64,000 nucleotides of DNA from Candidatus Obscuribacterales bacterium (GTDB lineage Bacteria; Cyanobacteriota; Vampirovibrionia; Obscuribacterales; Obscuribacteraceae): assembly GCA_031292355.1 (NCBI GenBank), contig JARLHI010000055.1, positions 310,001 through 374,000 on the forward strand, written 5' to 3'. Of this stretch, positions 44,646 through 55,597 are shown one piece after another. Each line of letters opens with the position of its first letter. Position 1 is the stretch's first letter. The notes beneath the pieces are model-generated. The model was not told the origin of the DNA. It saw only the letters and a program-made list of their open reading frames with translations, and made no database searches. The position numbers and the translations under genes are program-made.

Positions 44646-45161
44646 TTTGAAGCCTCAAACCTTCTTATGATGTGCCCTTTTTATGAAGCAACTCCTCTTA
44701 CTGTGAGCATCACAATCTAAACCCTTCATCACTTCTCGAATACTTTTTCAACTTTTCTTCGTAAATCATCGCCTCTCCGTCTCGATGTGTCTTGTGCAGA
44801 AATTGAATGTACTGTTGCAAATAAAGGAGCGTATTAGTTGTACAGGTGCAGGACCAGTTTGCCCTGTATTCTAGCCATGGTCGGTCCTGCGCTTAAAAAC
44901 AGGCTTAATGACAAAAGAGTCAAAAGCTCGCGACTAGCAGTGTTGGATCTTAGTGTCAACGGATACCTCACCCAGCAAATTCTCAAATGTGTCCAGCAGA
45001 ATGCGCGCCGTACCGGACCACTATAGAATCATTGAGACTAGCGCGCCGGCACTGTTTCGCGCATCTCTCATGCGACAAAGCAGAAACCCATTGTGATGGG
45101 AGTTTTACTTACCATAGCAAATATAGTGTCAAATGTATCTGGGTTCGGTAGCTTACTTCTG
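44646..45161. other. Half-kb gap without a supported gene
   Basis: Between two minus-strand genes. One 62-codon frame at 44838 has no ribosome-binding site and no family. The region must include the promoter of the AAA+ gene; I see no clear hexamers, repeats or RNA structure. Confidence 0.4.
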
Positions 45162-47531
45162 TCAGCTTTTGAATCTAGCTGCCGACCGCGCGAGCAAGGA
45201 TTGTTCCACGTTTTGAAAATCCTGGTCTAACATTTCCACCAAAAACTTGATATGCTCCCAATTTTGAATATGCGCAGCTAACTCAATCTCCGTGCAAGTA
45301 GACTTCATTTTAAGAGCACAGATAGTTACGCAAACTCCCTTTAATCCATGAGCCAAATCAAGTACTGCATCCACATCTTTGTTTGAGACCGCTTCTTTAA
45401 GTCTCTCCAATTCTGGAGGAGTAGCCTCAACGAACATGCGAAATAATTGATCGACTGTTTGCCCATATCTCTCTTCAGCTACTCCGAAATCAATTGGCAA
45501 TTTCAACTCGGTCTCGTCCAAAACAGGAAGCCATCGTGCAAGTAGCGTGCGCAATGCGCCTGGATCAATGGGCTTGCTGACGTAATCGTCCATACCAGCC
45601 GCCAAACAACGCTCACGATCACCGCGCATGGCGTGTGCGGTCAGGGCAAAAATAGGAATGTGTCGTCCTGACGATGCCTCCATTTTTCGGATAGCCTGAG
45701 TAGCCGTAAATCCGTCCATTTCAGGCATCTGACAATCCATCAAAATCAAAGAATAATTGTTGGTAGCAGCGGCTTCAACCGCTTGTTTGCCGTTACTTAC
45801 TATGTGCGAAGCAAAGCCTAGTTCACCGAGGTACAGTTGAGCCACTTGTTGATTAATAAGATAGTCTTCGGCGACAAGGATCAATTCTTTGCGGGGTCTT
45901 GGATTTTCTCTGATACTCAAGCCCGCATCGGCAGCCGAGCGCCCAATTGATTGCCCTCCCGCCAGAGCATTTAAGATGCAGTCGAACATTTGTGATTGAC
46001 GAACAGGTTTTGTCAAATATGCATGAAAACCCATCTTAAGGGCCTGCAACCCCAGTCCTGGAGCGTCGAAAGCAGTCAACAGAATCAACTTCGTGTTACT
46101 GATAGCCGGATCTGCAAGAATCTCTTTACCAAGATCCATTCCATTTTTATCTGGCATAACAAAATCGATCATTGCGACTTTATATGGTGAACCATCGACA
46201 TATGCCTGCCGAAGAATCTTTAGCGCCTCTTGAGCAGAGGCAGCTGTCACGCCGTTTTTCATCCCCCACGATGTGACATAGTCGTGCAAAATCTCTCTAC
46301 TACAGGGCTCATCATCAACGATTAGAATACGAACATCTTGCAGCTCTTTGCTGAACCGAGCCACAGCATCGTGAGTCGAATGCCCCAACGGAACGGTGAA
46401 CCAAAATGTAGAGCCTGAGCCTTTTTCGCTAACTACTCCAATGTCGCCGTTCATCAGTTCGACTAGGCTTTTTGAAATACTTAGACCCAATCCCGTTCCG
46501 CCATAACGCCGGGTAATGGATCCATCAGCCTGTACGAAGGGTTGAAACAACAATGCCTGTTCTGCAGGTGACAATCCGATGCCACCATCAGTAACTGCAA
46601 AGCGAACGCTAACATGAGTGGATTCACTGGACACTAAATCAGCACGAACGATAATTTCACCCTGTTCGGTGAACTTGATAGCATTAGAAGTGAGGTTCAG
46701 AAGTATTTGGCGCAGACGTTCGGGATCACCCTCGACACATTGAGGCAAATTCGGATCAACATATACCATCAGAGACAGGTGTTTAGCTCTTGCCGTTAGT
46801 GCTAACAGTTCACAAGCACCCTCGACGATTTTTACCGGATCAAACTCTATAATTTCTAGTTCGAGTTTACCTGCTTCAATCTTGCTGAAATCCAGGATGT
46901 CGTTGATCACAGCCAAAAGAGCGTTTGCGCCTTCTTTGATATTGAGCCCATACTGATATTGTTTGGGTTCTAATTCTGTTCGCAAAAGTACATTACACAT
47001 ACCAATGATTGCATTCATCGGCGTCCTGATTTCATGGCTCATGTTTGCCACAAACTCGGATTTCAACTTTGATGAAGTCTCGGCATGCTCTCGAGCTTTC
47101 TTTAATTCGTCTTCGGCGCTTTTCTGCTCGGTAAGATCACGAGTGACTTTTGCAAAGCCCTGCAGCGTACCGTTTGCATCATAAACAGCGGTTAGAAGAA
47201 CATCCGCCAAAAATTGTGAACCATCCTTGCGTACTCGCCACCCTTGCTCCCTGTAGCTGCCATTGGCATTAGCGAGCTCTAGTTCTTTAGCTGGATGTCC
47301 CGCATCAATTGCTTCCTGCGTATAAAACCGAGAAAAATGCTGTCCTATTATTTCATCAGCAGTGTAACCCTTAAGCCGCTGTGCACCAGCGTTCCATGTG
47401 GTTATAAGACCATCTGGACTTAGCATCAAGATGGCGTACTCACGCACACAATCAACTAAAAGACGAAACTGCTCCTCAGACTGCCTATTTTCAGCCACCT
47501 GCACTCGCTCGCGCTCGTCTTCAAATTCCAT
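45162..47531 (-). CDS. Hybrid histidine kinase: PAS-HisKA-HATPase-REC-REC-Hpt
   Basis: 789 residues. PAS domain about 22-137 ([28 protein letters not shown]), a PAC-like end, then HisKA with [10 protein letters not shown] (His166), HATPase with [20 protein letters not shown] and [10 protein letters not shown], first receiver ([13 protein letters not shown]) near 405-525, second receiver ([14 protein letters not shown]) near 555-670, and a C-terminal Hpt ([13 protein letters not shown]). No TM helices, so it is a cytoplasmic sensor carrying a full phosphorelay up to Hpt. The final response regulator is not encoded nearby. GGGG upstream of the ATG acts as ribosome-binding site. Confidence 0.95.
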   Translation of the reverse strand: MEFEDERERVQVAENRQSEEQFRLLVDCVREYAILMLSPDGLITTWNAGAQRLKGYTADEIIGQHFSRFYTQEAIDAGHPAKELELANANGSYREQGWRVRKDGSQFLADVLLTAVYDANGTLQGFAKVTRDLTEQKSAEDELKKAREHAETSSKLKSEFVANMSHEIRTPMNAIIGMCNVLLRTELEPKQYQYGLNIKEGANALLAVINDILDFSKIEAGKLELEIIEFDPVKIVEGACELLALTARAKHLSLMVYVDPNLPQCVEGDPERLRQILLNLTSNAIKFTEQGEIIVRADLVSSESTHVSVRFAVTDGGIGLSPAEQALLFQPFVQADGSITRRYGGTGLGLSISKSLVELMNGDIGVVSEKGSGSTFWFTVPLGHSTHDAVARFSKELQDVRILIVDDEPCSREILHDYVTSWGMKNGVTAASAQEALKILRQAYVDGSPYKVAMIDFVMPDKNGMDLGKEILADPAISNTKLILLTAFDAPGLGLQALKMGFHAYLTKPVRQSQMFDCILNALAGGQSIGRSAADAGLSIRENPRPRKELILVAEDYLINQQVAQLYLGELGFASHIVSNGKQAVEAAATNNYSLILMDCQMPEMDGFTATQAIRKMEASSGRHIPIFALTAHAMRGDRERCLAAGMDDYVSKPIDPGALRTLLARWLPVLDETELKLPIDFGVAEERYGQTVDQLFRMFVEATPPELERLKEAVSNKDVDAVLDLAHGLKGVCVTICALKMKSTCTEIELAAHIQNWEHIKFLVEMLDQDFQNVEQSLLARSAARFKS

Positions 47532-47777
47532 GATGTCACCCCAACGAAATCATTCATATACCAGTGACTCCAGAGCGGGTCTCCACAACAACACTTTTAA
47601 AAGGACAGACAACATCATAGTACTCCATATGATGAACTGGATATTTTGATTTCGCCTCAAAGTTGGTCCTTAAAACTGCTTAGTAAACTACCAGACATTA
47701 GGCGGACTGCTGCAACAAGCAGTCAGACCAATGCTAGCAAGATTCTGAGATTCAGATTATGATCAATTCAATGTGAG

Positions 47778-48992
47778 CTACTTCTTGCCACTGCCAAAAT
47801 CAACAACAAAGCCTTCCCGAATCAGCTCATCGTGATGCGGTCCTTTGAAATCACCATCGACATAGTGTTGCTCGGCGCCCTTCGCATCGGCATCAAGGGC
47901 GGTATCAAAATTCTTGAATTGTCCTAGCACTTCAAAATTGTCGAACACATAGGGCACTCCATCAGCCTGGAGCATGCCTGGATTGCGAGTGATGTGCATG
48001 TGCAAGTGTGGTTCGGTTGTATTGCCAGTGTTCCCCACAGCGCCAATTTGTTGCCCACGACGCACGATATCGCCCTCTTTAACAGTAATACTGCCAGGCT
48101 TCATATGAGCGTAGAAAGCGTAGTAACCATTGCCGATATCCTGCACTATATAATTGCCACCAGCCCATTTGAAACGATCAGAACCAGTTGCTTCAGGCGG
48201 CGTTTGATCAGCGAATTTGTTGACCACTCCAAAAATCTTACCGTCAGCAACAGCCACTACAGGCTCTCCGTAAGCGGCATAGCCAGTCACCTTTGTGGTG
48301 TCATGTGAACTGTGACCAGTCTCATCGATTCGCACCCAATCTATGGCAAAGAGTTGTGCCGAGTGCAAACCATTATCTAGTGGAAATAACGCCTGCCGAT
48401 GTCCAGCCACTCCCTCGAAGCCGCCCATTGCCACCCATTTGCCGCCACGTAATGGCGGTGAAATGCGTACAGCAGGCTTCTCTTCGACGACCGTCTTGGC
48501 CGCTGTATAATCGCAAATTTGTGTTTCTTTGAGCGGACTTTCATATTCAAAAACAATGCGATGCTTGAGAGCGACAGGCACATCTTTTTTGTCTGCAAAG
48601 TCAAGGTTGATAAACAGCGCCGAAACGCACCCAGGAGAAAGAATGCAGGTGGGTGTGTTTTGCGAAAGAGTCAGGATAATCTTTTTTATCGCCTCTTGAT
48701 CAAGTGTTTTCAGAACCTTCCACTTGCCTTCTGTATCCTGTCCTGAAATCTCGAATTTCTGCAGTGCCGACGGCTTATGCGAATAATTCATCAAAGTCAC
48801 ATCGTAGACCAGATGCCACTGCTGTTCACTGCCTTTGAAGGGACGTGGAGCAAAGCAAGTGTTGACTATCACAGGTGTCCAGTTGGATGCAGCGGTCGCC
48901 ACGTTTAGGTCCTCCGCATGGAGGGGAAGGCTCGCGGCTAAAGTAAGAGTCAAAGCGGCTAAAACACCAGTGAGACACGAAATTTTATTCAC
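47778..48992 (-). CDS. Exported M23 (LytM-type) metallopeptidase
   Basis: 404 residues from a GTG with AGGA upstream; the signal peptide ends near LHAE (residue 27). An N-terminal beta-rich domain (about 35-175, with CILSPGC) precedes the peptidase M23 domain (about 230-345): YGEPVVAVADGKI, NYIVQDIGNGYYAFYAHMKPGSI, VRRGQQIGAVGNTGNTTEPHLHMHI. The H-x-H and upstream His bind zinc. Such enzymes cut peptidoglycan crosslinks or act as structural cell-wall regulators. The first zinc ligand, usually an H in GxxHxGxD, appears in the VRIDETGHSSHDT region only loosely, so activity is uncertain. Confidence 0.85.
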   Translation of the reverse strand: MNKISCLTGVLAALTLTLAASLPLHAEDLNVATAASNWTPVIVNTCFAPRPFKGSEQQWHLVYDVTLMNYSHKPSALQKFEISGQDTEGKWKVLKTLDQEAIKKIILTLSQNTPTCILSPGCVSALFINLDFADKKDVPVALKHRIVFEYESPLKETQICDYTAAKTVVEEKPAVRISPPLRGGKWVAMGGFEGVAGHRQALFPLDNGLHSAQLFAIDWVRIDETGHSSHDTTKVTGYAAYGEPVVAVADGKIFGVVNKFADQTPPEATGSDRFKWAGGNYIVQDIGNGYYAFYAHMKPGSITVKEGDIVRRGQQIGAVGNTGNTTEPHLHMHITRNPGMLQADGVPYVFDNFEVLGQFKNFDTALDADAKGAEQHYVDGDFKGPHHDELIREGFVVDFGSGKK

Positions 48993-49206
48993 AGTATTCC
49001 TTTTGCAATGGGACGGGCGCGTCCAAGTAGTCTATCAGCCACAAAGGCTCGGGATATTATGACAGCAAATAAAAGACACCGGGGCGGGCTCATCGAACCA
49101 TTAAATTAGGACTTATCAACAGCACAACGTAATTTCCCCAATTTACGTGTGCCATTTATAAGGTAAGTTCTAAATGCAAACTTGACAGCGATGTTGTTAA
49201 AGGCTC

Positions 49207-50460
49207 ATGCAGATGCTTGATCAACCCGAAAAACTCCCCTCTCTTTCTCAAATCGCCACCGACATCAAAGCGACATCGGAAAATTTATATGCGCACGCCT
49301 ACGACCACATTCACAAAGCGTCAACCTCTGAACTCGTAGCCGAAGGCGTAGGCGTTGCCGCCACCGCTGCGTCTTTGTATTTTCTGAAAAAGTTACCAGG
49401 AGGCAACGCAGCACGGACCGTCAAAGAAGCGTTTACCGCTCCCGAGGATCTCCTAGCCGAATTAGGCGCAAAGAAGCTGCCCGCAAACTCAAGCAAATCC
49501 GGCGTCGACTTGCAGTATAAAATCTCCAGTGATAACGCCACTCGCAAAGTGACCGTGCATTTACCGCCCAACTTCGCCCCCGATAAACCAACCTCTGTTT
49601 ACTACCTGTTAGACGGCGTTCAAACAAACAATCCGGCTGGAAATATGCTTGGCATAAACGGTTGGGCAAAAACTGCGGACACCCATAATTTAGTTGCCGT
49701 CAATGTCGAACAGTCTGAAAAAAGTAAACTCACAGCGTTCGGCATGGATTTGCCGAAGTCGATATTCGGTAAGCCTAATCCAAGTGTCACATCATGGAGT
49801 TTCGATCACGGCATTCTCAATAAAACGGCAGGCATAGATGATGTGCAATCGTTCGAAGCAATCCACACGCGGATACAAAACTCGATGTCGGTCAAATCAA
49901 ATAATCTCGTCGCGTTTTCAGATGGCGGTACTTTGGCTAATCAACTGGCGGCGACGATGCCAGAAGGATCTATTCACGGTGTCGCGAATATTGCAAGCAC
50001 TGTTATGATAGATGCTCCAGCAATAAAGCCCGGCATCAAGGGCTTCTTCGTGAATTCTATGCACGATCCAACCATCCCGATTGATGGTGGCCCTGGACCA
50101 AAATTAACTAAATGGCTGCCAAAAGTCGGGCACGGAAACATACTCAAATCTCTTCCAGAACAACAAGAAATTCGATTCGCCGAAGCAAACGACCTTCCTC
50201 TGACGCCGAAGGTCACTGATACACCCGTCTATGTGCAAAAAGAGTATGGTGTTTCCGAAAGCGACAATGCCAAAGTTATCGCCTTCAAATTGAAGAAGGG
50301 CGGTCACACCTGGCCTGGGCGTGATACCGGCGAAGGCACCAGCACGTCGTTTACTAACGCCAATGGTGATACCGTCTCGCATACAGAATTTCCAACCAAC
50401 GACAAAATTGTGCAGTTCTTCGAAAGTGGTCGAAGTATTGCGCGCAGCCTGGCTCATTGA
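49207..50460 (+). CDS. Alpha/beta-hydrolase esterase, second LpqC/enterochelin-esterase-like paralogue
   Basis: 417 residues. The N-terminal 95 residues contain a Gly/Ala helix (VAEGVGVAATAASLYFLKKLPGG) unlike a signal peptide. The hydrolase domain (about 100-410) shows VTVHLPPNFAP, YYLLDG, nucleophile Ser238 in AFSDGG, acid region MHDPTIPIDGG and His in KKGGHTWPG. This matches the esterase at 16904 in order and class, so they are paralogues with different N-termini. A TTGACA at 49182 lacks a usable -10. Substrate unknown; polyester, siderophore or cell-envelope esters are possible. Confidence 0.8.
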   Translation: MQMLDQPEKLPSLSQIATDIKATSENLYAHAYDHIHKASTSELVAEGVGVAATAASLYFLKKLPGGNAARTVKEAFTAPEDLLAELGAKKLPANSSKSGVDLQYKISSDNATRKVTVHLPPNFAPDKPTSVYYLLDGVQTNNPAGNMLGINGWAKTADTHNLVAVNVEQSEKSKLTAFGMDLPKSIFGKPNPSVTSWSFDHGILNKTAGIDDVQSFEAIHTRIQNSMSVKSNNLVAFSDGGTLANQLAATMPEGSIHGVANIASTVMIDAPAIKPGIKGFFVNSMHDPTIPIDGGPGPKLTKWLPKVGHGNILKSLPEQQEIRFAEANDLPLTPKVTDTPVYVQKEYGVSESDNAKVIAFKLKKGGHTWPGRDTGEGTSTSFTNANGDTVSHTEFPTNDKIVQFFESGRSIARSLAH

Positions 50461-50559
50461 CGAGCGCTAAACCCCATTCGTTGTAGCCATTGAGCTATGT
50501 AATATAATTGCGCTGTCGAAAGGAACTGGTCTTTCGGCAAACACATCTGATGCAGGAGA

Positions 50560-51334
50560 ATGATGAAATCAGTCTTTTTCAAAATCTCGCTAAGCCTGGC
50601 TATTACTTCGTCACTGATGGCTTTTAGCGAGGACAGAGCAGTTGCTACCACATCGGCACCAATAACCCTTGCCGAATCGCAACTCTACGTTGCTCCAGAC
50701 ACTGCGGTGCACAGCCTTAATCAGACAATAAACTTGAAAAAGGGCCATGACAAATTACAACTGAATCTCGCCAAGTGTCACTTCTGTCTATCCAACTTCA
50801 GCTGGCGCTGGTGAGACCGTCACCCTGACAGGTACGAACTTCTGTCCCGTAGCAGCATATAATTCTGTCACTTTCAACGGAGTCGCCGGTCAATGCATCG
50901 ACGCTTCTGCGCGCCGATTAGTCGTTCGACTGCCTGAAGAGTGTCCAACAGGCAACGTGACTAGCAAAGTATTCGTCGCTAGCCTTGATGCAGGAGAGTT
51001 TGCCCTTACTGCAGAAGCTGTACCAACGGTAACGGGATTTGGAAACAATGTCCAAAACGTGGGCGACGGCAATGTTTACACATATCCTGGGGCGCCGATA
51101 ACGATCACAGGAAGAGGATTTTCCCAAAACTCTGCATTGACGAAAGTAACCATCGGTCCCTTTGAGTGCAAAATTGAAAGCGCCACCGTAAACAGTATCA
51201 CCGTCATGGCGCCGTTTGGATTCGCCGGCCAGCCATGGGGTATTCACCAGCCTGTGAAAGTCTGGGTGAATGGTAATAGAGCTCAAAATGCGCTCTATAT
51301 AAACATCTACAATCAGACCGGCAATGGTGGTTGA
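50560..51334 (+). pseudogene. Exported IPT/TIG-domain protein interrupted by a frameshift
   Basis: AGGAGA precedes tandem ATGs (50560, 50563). The first frame encodes a signal peptide (VFFKISLSLAITSSLMAFSED) and runs to about 50763, then leaves the family and stops at 50812. From 50765 the +1 frame reads ISPSVTSVYPTSAGAGETVTLTGTNF, a textbook IPT/TIG start, and continues to 51334 with a second TIG repeat (VTGFGNNVQNVG..PGAPITITGRGF). One extra A in CTGAATC near 50763 explains the break. Either a real mutation or a sequencing error; without it the product is a ~258-residue secreted protein with two IPT/TIG immunoglobulin-like domains. Confidence 0.75.
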
Positions 51335-51537
51335 GCTAAAGGAGGATTATTTACTCTTATCACTAAGAGGTCCGTCGTCTATTGCTCTGAATTTTCGCAG
51401 TGATAATTTACACCATTCTGCAAGGACGATTTATTAAGGATGATTGCAGTATCAAAGGCGATGTCATGGATTTGTCACACTCGCAAATTCAAATAGTTTC
51501 AGAGATTAGAAAAGCAACTGCTAAAGGTTTATAAACA

Positions 51538-52230
51538 ATGTTGGGCTTTAGAAAGAACTATCAAAAATCGGCAGAAGAAATATTTATCGAGCATATGGAT
51601 TCAATGTTCGGTCTGACACTGGAGAGATTTAATGATTTCTATCGAACAAAGCAAATCGATGCGCTTTTTCGACTAGATGTTGAAGATGTAGCTGACACCG
51701 GTGGTGGTTGCATTGCTAGCATAATTTTAATGGTGCACCTAGGACCGACTGGTCAGGCAGTCTGCGAGTTAATGATGGGCATCGGCAACAGCAAAGATGA
51801 GGCCATTCTTTACGGCGTTCACGACCTTGTAGAAACGGTCGTGCCTCCGATTCTGGCAATGCTCACCGCTAAGTTTGACCTTCCGGAAGTCACTCAGTCT
51901 CGCCAGTTCCAATTTGGAGAAACCATATGGATGGCTGCACAGGGCAAAATCCTCTCGAATGACACCACTGGTGCATTAACCGGCTTTCTCGAACAGCAAC
52001 CACCGCTCACGTTGATAGAAAATTACTTGCGTGCCGCTTTGACGAACGAATCCCAGTTTTATTGGGTCAAAATGTATTACGCAAAAATGGGCGACGAAGC
52101 CATTGGCGAAGTACGCGTGAACAACGAAGTGGACGAAGACGCATCAATGTATTTGCAAAGCTTGCAATTTCCCCAGAGACCGCCCCTTATGTTCAGGCAA
52201 TTCTCAACATTCTCTCCCATGGAAGAATAG
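51538..52230 (+). CDS. Hypothetical cytoplasmic protein (possibly DUF6348-like)
   Basis: 230 residues, soluble, no signal peptide. The C-terminal third (FYWVKMYYAKMGDEAIGEVRVNNEVDEDASMYLQSLQFP..RQFSTF) recalls DUF6348 proteins, in which a conserved YW-x-K strand and a terminal RQF are seen, but this is recognition by eye. AGAAC..AAAGG lies upstream of the ATG. No close neighbour on the same strand. Function unknown. Confidence 0.65.
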   Translation: MLGFRKNYQKSAEEIFIEHMDSMFGLTLERFNDFYRTKQIDALFRLDVEDVADTGGGCIASIILMVHLGPTGQAVCELMMGIGNSKDEAILYGVHDLVETVVPPILAMLTAKFDLPEVTQSRQFQFGETIWMAAQGKILSNDTTGALTGFLEQQPPLTLIENYLRAALTNESQFYWVKMYYAKMGDEAIGEVRVNNEVDEDASMYLQSLQFPQRPPLMFRQFSTFSPMEE

Positions 52231-52361
52231 AGTTACTTTCGGACAAAGACTTTTGAATGGCAATTAAGCATCTGCTCGTCAACGCAAAACAGCAGCCCCA
52301 GATTGTAGGACCGCCATTTCGCTTAATTGGTTTTGAACGTTTAGTGTGCTGAAGGCAGACT

Positions 52362-53366
<1,005 letters not shown>

Positions 53367-53520
53367 TCAATGCGATGCCAGCGACAATGTGCGTGCCGCC
53401 TCTTTTTGTGCAATCGATGTCCTTTATTAAAACTCCGAGGGGACGTTTTGAATATGTCAAAACCAACGGAAAGTTTGCCTAATCCTCCGGCAGAAGCCCC
53501 AGATTGAACCGGGCAGGCGC

Positions 53521-53526
53521 TATACT
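53521..53526 (+). promoter_or_regulatory. -10 box TATACT before the AraC-type regulator
   Basis: TATACT ends 7 nt before the ATG at 53534 with no ribosome-binding site, again implying a leaderless mRNA. A TTGAAC at 53504 is too close to be its -35. Confidence 0.4.
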
Positions 53527-53533
53527 AGATTTT

Positions 53534-54475
53534 ATGAAAAAAGACATTATGCAATCGCTTATAAACAATGTGATGAGAATCACAACGACACCCAGCCTGC
53601 GCACCACAGTGATGCCGCAAGTACGAGTTGGCAGAGCCGAGACGACGTCTGCGCGGAAACCGGTTCTCTACAATCCCGGCATTGTGATCATCCTGCAGGG
53701 TCGCAAAAGAGGCTACATCGGTGATCGAGTCTGTACTTACGATGCAGATAACTATTTTGTTTCAGCCATTCCTATGCAATTTGAATGCGAGACTCTCGGT
53801 AGCAAAGAAAATCCGCTAGTTTCGATAACGATCAATCTAGAACTCAGTATTCTTAGAGAAATGGTGCTGCAAGTCGACATGAAACCCAGCCGAGAACGCG
53901 CGATTGAGGCTTGTTATGCCACTCCGCTTACACCAGAAATTCTTGACTGTCTCAGCCGCTTGATGAATATTCTTGCTCCAGCAAGCGAAGGCGCTTCGCA
54001 GTCAATCGTTGAAGCAAGTGTTCTTGGACCATATTTGCTGCGGGAAATTTATTATCGTGTGCTGCAAGGTCCGCATGGCGGCGCACTCTATGCGCTTGCA
54101 ACGCGACACAATCATCTAAGCGATATGAACAGCGTAATAGATTTGATTCACGAAAAATACGCCAGTGATTTGAATGTCGAAGACCTGGCGCGATCGTTAA
54201 ATGTCAGTGCGACAACATTCCATCAGTATTTCAAAGAACTGACAACAACTTCGCCGATTCAATATGTGAAATCGCTACGTCTGCACAAAGCAAAATTGTT
54301 CATGGTGCAAGATGGCATGAATGCTTCAGAAGCCTCAGAGAAAGTCGGCTACAACAGCCTCTCGCAGTTCAGTCGCGAGTTTAAGAGAATGTTTGGCAGC
54401 AGTCCCACCGAAGAAGTGGCGAAAACGCGGGTGCTCTATGGTCTCGAACCTGCAGAATTGTTGTCGATCAGCTGA
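53534..54475 (+). CDS. AraC-family transcriptional regulator (YqhC-like)
   Basis: 313 residues from ATG 53534; a start at 53504 adds residues without support. N-terminal AraC_N cupin-like domain (about 25-180: VLYNPGIVIILQGRKRGYIGD, YFVSAIPMQFECE) and C-terminal AraC DNA-binding region (about 210-305) with both helix-turn-helix motifs (LNVEDLARSLNVSATTFHQYFKELTTTSP and MNASEASEKVGYNSLSQFSREFKRMFG). It is divergent from the aldo/keto reductase and probably activates it in response to an aldehyde. Confidence 0.9.
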   Translation: MKKDIMQSLINNVMRITTTPSLRTTVMPQVRVGRAETTSARKPVLYNPGIVIILQGRKRGYIGDRVCTYDADNYFVSAIPMQFECETLGSKENPLVSITINLELSILREMVLQVDMKPSRERAIEACYATPLTPEILDCLSRLMNILAPASEGASQSIVEASVLGPYLLREIYYRVLQGPHGGALYALATRHNHLSDMNSVIDLIHEKYASDLNVEDLARSLNVSATTFHQYFKELTTTSPIQYVKSLRLHKAKLFMVQDGMNASEASEKVGYNSLSQFSREFKRMFGSSPTEEVAKTRVLYGLEPAELLSIS

Positions 54476-54480
54476 ACTCA

Positions 54481-55461
54481 TCAAAACTCATCTTCAACGA
54501 CTCTTTTGCGTCGCTTTTTCGATTTCTTCTTTTTTGGTGCGGCTTGGAACAGACGTTTTCCATATGTGTGCCAAATGCTAAATGTCAGCATTATGACGGA
54601 GCAAAAGCACCAGAACAAACTCCAGAAAGTTGCTGGTAAAAAGGGAAACATCTTCGACATATTTGACGCGTCAGACCATGCGCCATGAGATGGCACCATG
54701 TGCAAATAAAGCTGCACTAAATAAAACACACCGGTAAAACTGTTCAATGCCGTTTGCGTCGCCAGAAACAGCAATAGTAAATTAGCCTGGTAAGACTTCA
54801 ATTTCATTCCCGACAGAACGAGGAAAACACTCATGGCTGCGGCCCAGAAAAAGCTACCAACGCCTGCAAGACCGGTATATAAGATGTTGCCACCAATCAG
54901 AGAAATGGAAGCGATCCCCATACCTATACCTAGCCAGATCAAAAGATTCTTCGATAAATTCGGATACTGCCCTAGGTAGATAAGCGTGCTGCCAAAAAAT
55001 GCGGTGCCTAGATATCCGGCCTGGGTGTAGAAAAACGGTATGCCACCGCGCGTATAAGTGACTCCACCGTGTCCTGAACCATCGCTGACAATCGTCAAAC
55101 CGCCTACTTGTCCACCTGTGAGAACACAGACGACCGCGTGACCCAGCTCATGCACCAGGGTGGTGAATTGCGTTATTGGCGTAAATAAGACGCTGACATA
55201 AGGAACTTGCGCAAGAAAAATTGCAAGAAACGTGAGGAACCAGAAGAGCGACGCGTTTATTGAACTGTCATAGCCTTCTGCGTCATCGGAAACTGCTTTC
55301 TTGCGACGCTTCTTTTTCTTTACTCTGACAGGTTGTTCAAAATCGTCATCTTCTACTTCTTCTTCAGGGACCTGGACATCATCTGAATCATCAGCTGAGT
55401 CAAAATCTGCGGCTAGATCTGCTCGCTTTCTTTTTCTTCTTGATTCAGAATCAGAATTCAT
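54481..55461 (-). CDS. M50B-like membrane peptidase homologue
   Basis: 326 residues. A highly charged cytoplasmic N-terminus (1-70, Asp/Glu tracts, KKKKRRKK) precedes a TM helix; then TTLVHELGHAVVCVLTGGQV holds the HExxH zinc site (His104-His108), followed by the M50B-like GGLTIVSDGSGHGGVTY segment and about five more TM helices. A short basic tail (KKKKSKKRRKR) ends the protein. M50B-like proteins are related to site-2 proteases; the second motif with the Asp ligand is not obvious, so activity is uncertain. It converges on the AraC gene with only 5 nt between stops. Confidence 0.8.
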   Translation of the reverse strand: MNSDSESRRKRKRADLAADFDSADDSDDVQVPEEEVEDDDFEQPVRVKKKKRRKKAVSDDAEGYDSSINASLFWFLTFLAIFLAQVPYVSVLFTPITQFTTLVHELGHAVVCVLTGGQVGGLTIVSDGSGHGGVTYTRGGIPFFYTQAGYLGTAFFGSTLIYLGQYPNLSKNLLIWLGIGMGIASISLIGGNILYTGLAGVGSFFWAAAMSVFLVLSGMKLKSYQANLLLLFLATQTALNSFTGVFYLVQLYLHMVPSHGAWSDASNMSKMFPFLPATFWSLFWCFCSVIMLTFSIWHTYGKRLFQAAPKKKKSKKRRKRVVEDEF

Positions 55462-55597
55462 TAATTACCCGCAGCCAGCTCTGTCAGGCACTATCATACT
55501 GGCTGACAGGATAAATAGCCAAGGACTCTGTATGTCATGACGGTGTTAAGGGTGTTGGCGATACTCGAATCGACAAAATTGCCTGGAGGCTGTATCT

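Noticed and set aside
44838..45026. 62-codon frame in the gap before the hybrid kinase
   Set aside because: No ribosome-binding site, no recognisable product.
49182..49210. TTGACA as promoter of the esterase at 49207
   Set aside because: The matching -10 position would fall on the start codon and no TANNNT is there.
50731..50764. Programmed frameshift at the AAAAAGGG run in the IPT/TIG gene
   Set aside because: A -1 slip gives the wrong frame, and the needed frame is closed by TGA at 50762, downstream of the run; the change must lie at 50762-50765.
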